In this document: piece after piece, positions 6,160 through 8,607 of the stretch
How positions within the stretch are numbered: the stretch's first letter is position 1
How the letters are laid out: each line of letters opens with the position of its first letter
Origin: an uncultured Eubacteriales bacterium
GTDB taxonomy: Bacteria; Bacillota; Clostridia; Christensenellales; CAG-138
Assembly: GCA_902768995.1 (NCBI GenBank)
Contig: CACXNN010000068.1
Coordinates: 1 to 8,607 of the forward strand
Direction of reading: 5' to 3'
DNA: 8,607 bases
Notes under the pieces: model-generated
What the model saw: only the letters and a program-made list of their open reading frames with translations
Told to the model about the DNA's origin: nothing
The model's database searches: none
Position numbers and translations under genes: made by a program

Positions 6160-7058
6160 TTACAGATCGAACTGCTTGGTGATGATGTCCACGATCTCCT
6201 GGCCGATGCGCTTCTGGGCTTCCACCGTGGAGGCGCCGATGTGGGGCGTGCAGGACACCATGGGGTGGCTGTAGAGGGCCTTGTTCTGGGCGGGCTCGGA
6301 GGCGTATACGTCGAGGCCCGCGGCCCGGACCTTGCCGGACTCCAGGGCGGCCAGCAGGGCGTCCTCGTCGAGATTGGCGCCGCGGCTGGTGTTGATGATG
6401 CACACGCCGTCCTTCATCTTGGCGATGGTGTCGGCGTTGATGATGGCGCCGCCGTCCACCGCGGGGGCATGGACGCTGATGAAGTCGGACTCACGTAGTT
6501 GATGCCCAGCTGCTCCTCGATGCCGGGGATGTGGAAGATATCGAAGGCCACGACCTTCATGCCGATAGCCTTGGCCATGACGCCCAGGTGCTGGCCGATG
6601 CGGCCGAAGCCGATGATGCCCAGGGTCTTGCCCTGGAGCTCGATGCCCTTAGCGTAGGCTTTCTTCTCCCACTTGTCCTCCCGCATGGTGTGGCCGGCGA
6701 TGGACAGGAACCGGGCGCAGGCGAACATGTGGCCCATGGCGAGCTCTGCCACGGACTGGGAGCTGGCCCGGGGGGTGTTGCGGACGGTGATGCCGTTAGC
6801 TTCGGCGTACTTCACGTCGATGTTGTCCACGCCCACGCCGCCGCGGATGACCAGCTTCAGCTTGCCCGCTTCCTTGGCCGCATCGATGTGGGGAGCGCGG
6901 ACCTTGGTGGCGGACCGGACCACCAGCACGTCGTAGTTCTTTACGGCTTCCTTCAGGGCTTCGGGATCGTAGAACTGCTGATCCACCTGGCAACCCTTGG
7001 CTTCCAGCGCGGCCACCGCGCCCTTTTCCATACCGTCAGACGCAAGAATCTTGATCAT
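6160..7058 (-). pseudogene. serA: D-3-phosphoglycerate dehydrogenase, disrupted by frameshift with internal loss
   Basis: SerA oxidises 3-phosphoglycerate to 3-phosphohydroxypyruvate with NAD+, the first step of serine biosynthesis. Reading from ATG 7058 (AAGGAGG 10 bp upstream), the frame is normal SerA for 189 residues: SDGMEKG, RSATKV (48-53), GGVGVDNID (73-81) and the NAD-binding GIIGFGRIG (147-155). After GINYV it leaves the family and stops at 6414, 25 residues later. The family sequence resumes one frame over at about 6489, reading SDFISVHAPAVDGG, then NTSRGANLDED (catalytic Arg), YASEP (catalytic Glu) and TPHIGAST (catalytic His), and ends at TAA 6160-6162. Relatives have a short helix of about seven residues between GINYVS and SDFIS; it is absent, so about 22 bp seem to be lost. 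Adding 22 bp would give 306 codons, the size of a short SerA without an ACT domain. Neither half has both the cofactor fold and the catalytic triad. It is either a real mutation or an assembly error. Confidence 0.88.
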
Positions 7059-7067
7059 TCCGAAATA

Positions 7068-7076
7068 TCCTCCTTA
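7068..7076 (-). promoter_or_regulatory. serA ribosome binding site overlapping the serC stop codon
   Basis: On the minus strand the sequence TAAGGAGGA (7076-7068) contains both the TAA stop of serC (7076-7074) and a near-perfect Shine-Dalgarno AAGGAGG for serA, 10 bp before ATG 7058. Ribosomes ending serC would sit on the serA entry site, which points to translational coupling of the two serine-pathway genes. Confidence 0.85.
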
Positions 7077-8162
7077 CGCGTTCTCCGCTTCGTACTTCTT
7101 CAGGAACTCCACCAGGGCCTCCACGCCCTCGATGGGCATGGCGTTGTACACGGACGCCCGAAGGCCGCCCACGCTCTTGTGACCCTTCAGGTTGTCGAAC
7201 CCGGCCGCCTTGGTGGCCGCCACGACGGCAGCGTCCTTGTCCTTGTCGCCGGTGACGAAGGGGATGTTCATGAGGGAACGATCCTTCTTGTCCACGGTGC
7301 CCTGGAACATCTTGGAAGCATCCAGGAAGTCGTACATGACCTTGGCCTTGGCTTCGTTGACCGCCGCCATATGCTCGAGGCCGCCGTTCTTCAGCAGGTA
7401 CTTGAAGACCTTGCCGCAGACGTAGATGGCCCAGCAGTTGGGGGTGTTGTACATGCTGCCGTTGTTCGAGTGAGTGTCGTAGCGCATGTAGATGGGGGTC
7501 TTGGGATCTATGTCCTCCCGGATCAGGTCCTCGCGGATGATGACGATGGCGAGGCCCGCGGGGCCGATGTTCTTCTGGACGCCGCCGTAGATGAGGCCGT
7601 AGTCAGCCACGTTGCAGGGGCGGGACAGGAACATGGAGCTCTGGTCGGACACCAGGATGTGGCCCTTGGTGTTGGGGAGCTTGTGCCAGGTGGTGCCGTG
7701 GATGGTCTCGTTCTCGCAGATGTAGACGTAATCCGCATCCTCGGGGATGTCGAGATCGGAGCAGTCGGGGATGTAGGCGTAGTTCCTGTCCTTGCTGGAC
7801 GCGGCCACGATCACCTCACCGTACTTCTTCGCCTCGGCGATGGCCTTCTTGGACCAGGCGCCGGTCTCGATGTAGACGGCCTTGCCGTTCTTCATCAGGT
7901 TCATGGGGATCATGGCGAACTGGAGGGTGGCGCCGCCCTGGATGAAGAGGACCTTGTAGTTGTCGGGGATGCCCATGAGGGTGCGAAGGTCCGCCTCAGC
8001 CTCGTCGATGATCTGCTGATAGACCTTGGACCGATGGGACATCTCCATGACGCACATGCCGCTGCCGCGGTAGTTCATCATCTCGTCCCGGATCTCCTCC
8101 AGGACAGGCTCCGGCATGATGGCGGGACCGGCAGAAAAGTTATACACACGACCGTATTTCAT
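7074..8162 (-). CDS. serC: Phosphoserine aminotransferase
   Basis: A 362-residue class-V aminotransferase of normal SerC length. It converts 3-phosphohydroxypyruvate and glutamate to O-phosphoserine and 2-oxoglutarate, the step after SerA. The N-terminus NFSAGPAIMP (8-17) and the EMSHRSK (40-46) segment are SerC hallmarks; FIQGGATLQF (73-82) forms part of the cofactor pocket. D173 in SDQSSMFLSRP and K197 in YGGVQKNIGPAG (192-203) correspond to the PLP-contacting Asp and the Schiff-base Lys (K198 in the E. coli enzyme). HKSVGGLRASVYNA near the end carries the substrate-binding Arg region. The start is fixed by AGGAGGTT (8175-8168) 5 bp before ATG. It lies 24 bp after thrC and 15 bp before serA, so all three probably share a transcript. 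The gene appears intact, in contrast to its broken partner serA. Confidence 0.96.
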   Translation of the reverse strand: MKYGRVYNFSAGPAIMPEPVLEEIRDEMMNYRGSGMCVMEMSHRSKVYQQIIDEAEADLRTLMGIPDNYKVLFIQGGATLQFAMIPMNLMKNGKAVYIETGAWSKKAIAEAKKYGEVIVAASSKDRNYAYIPDCSDLDIPEDADYVYICENETIHGTTWHKLPNTKGHILVSDQSSMFLSRPCNVADYGLIYGGVQKNIGPAGLAIVIIREDLIREDIDPKTPIYMRYDTHSNNGSMYNTPNCWAIYVCGKVFKYLLKNGGLEHMAAVNEAKAKVMYDFLDASKMFQGTVDKKDRSLMNIPFVTGDKDKDAAVVAATKAAGFDNLKGHKSVGGLRASVYNAMPIEGVEALVEFLKKYEAENA

Positions 8163-8186
8163 GAATGAACCTCCTGTATTGATTTC

Positions 8187-8607
8187 TTACTTGAGTATAC
8201 CACTTTTTTCCAGCGCGTCCAGAGATGGCGCACAAATATATGGTTTTCCGGCAGCCTTCAAGGCGTTGGCCGTATCCTTGAGGCCGCTGCCCGTGCTGAT
8301 GACGGTGACGGTCTCATGGGAACGGATGATCCCCTGCTCCATAGCGGCCTTCACGCCCGCGGTAGCGGTGGCCCCGGCGGGCTCAGAGAACACGCCCTCG
8401 TTCCGGCCCAACAGCCGCATGGCGTTCAGGATGTCGTCGTCGCTGACGGCGATCCAGCGGCCGTCGGAGGCGTAGACCGCCCGCTGGGCCTTCTTCGGGT
8501 TCCGGGGCACGCCCACGGAGATGGAGTCGGCCAGCGTCTCCTCGGGGGTGGGCACCAGCTCGTGGCCGGGCACCTTGTCCGCGTTGACGAAGGGGCAGCA
8601 GCCCGTG
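8187..8607 (-). CDS. thrC: Threonine synthase, C-terminal part (runs off the right edge)
   Basis: The frame is open at the right edge (first full codon 8606-8604) and ends at TAA 8189-8187, giving 140 residues. ThrC converts O-phosphohomoserine to threonine with PLP. Recognisable C-terminal features are TLADSISVGVPRNPKKAQRA, the 'I.VG.P.N...A' block of threonine synthases; VSDDDIL; LGRNEGVFSEPAGATA, the fold-type II PLP-enzyme 'EG.F.EPA.A' element; and VISTGSGLKD, the 'TG.GLKD' end signature. A GTG at 8573 is in frame but internal, because family-like sequence (CCPFVNADK) continues upstream of it. It is the first visible gene of the minus-strand unit thrC-serC-serA. Related fold-type II enzymes (threonine dehydratase, cysteate synthase) are less likely given the GSGLKD ending. 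The N-terminal PLP-lysine part lies outside the window. Confidence 0.9.
   Translation of the reverse strand, partial: TGCCPFVNADKVPGHELVPTPEETLADSISVGVPRNPKKAQRAVYASDGRWIAVSDDDILNAMRLLGRNEGVFSEPAGATATAGVKAAMEQGIIRSHETVTVISTGSGLKDTANALKAAGKPYICAPSLDALEKSGILK

Noticed and set aside
6160..6459. GTG at 6459 as the start of a separate small dehydrogenase gene
   Set aside because: SerA-like sequence (SDFISVHAPA) continues upstream of it in the same frame back to about 6489, so it is the distal half of serA and not an independent gene.
6480..6500. Programmed ribosomal frameshift in serA
   Set aside because: No slippery heptamer is present at the junction (GTGAGTCC on the minus strand), and the missing helix would not be restored by any frame change.
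6531..8168. 545-codon open frame on the plus strand opposite serC and serA
   Set aside because: The translation is Val/Leu/His/Asp-rich low-complexity sequence, as expected antisense to G+C-rich genes, and the minus strand encodes well-conserved enzymes.
1..8607. CRISPR array, transposon, phage, toxin-antitoxin, tRNA or riboswitch
   Set aside because: I saw no spaced direct repeats, terminal inverted repeats, transposase or integrase motifs, tRNA-like cloverleaf, or structured leader; intergenic space is minimal.

Overview
The window is G+C-rich bacterial chromosome with strong AAGGAGG-type ribosome binding sites, short gaps and stop/start overlaps. The gene set (bacterial RqcH, S11 D,D-carboxypeptidases of DacF/DacB type with a C-terminal membrane segment, a compact SerA without an ACT domain) points to a Gram-positive anaerobe of the Clostridia. 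A G+C-rich Oscillospiraceae-like lineage is my best guess, from gene content and codon style only.

Layout. The left edge (1-78) is the 3' end of rpsT (ribosomal protein S20), followed by an intrinsic terminator (101-134). Next is a tight plus-strand cluster: rqcH (157-1845, ribosome-associated quality control), an RdgB/HAM1-type XTP/dITP pyrophosphatase (1851-2453) and a YfcE/MJ0936-type metallophosphoesterase (2450-2935). A 108-bp intergenic region (2936-3043) carries a recognisable sigma-70-type promoter with a G7 run in its spacer. Two tandem paralogous penicillin-binding D,D-carboxypeptidases follow (3044-4645 and 4642-6099), joined by an ATGA overlap. A hairpin at 6117-6140 with T-rich flanks on both sides ends the plus-strand genes and also the convergent minus-strand genes.

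The minus-strand cluster, in transcription order, is thrC (partial, runs off the right edge), serC (8162-7074) and serA (7058-6160). SerC and SerA are consecutive enzymes of phosphorylated serine biosynthesis, and ThrC makes threonine. serA is broken: the two halves of a recognisable 3-phosphoglycerate dehydrogenase lie in different frames, and about seven residues expected at the junction are missing. This suggests an out-of-frame deletion of roughly 22 bp, or an assembly error, rather than a simple one-base slip.

I see no mobile element, CRISPR array, phage gene, tRNA or defence system, and nothing that amounts to a new multi-gene system. The points most worth a second look are the serA lesion, the tandem carboxypeptidases with diverged active-site motifs (SGN versus SGC) and different tails, the G7 run in their promoter, and the placement of rqcH directly behind the rpsT terminator with no visible promoter of its own.
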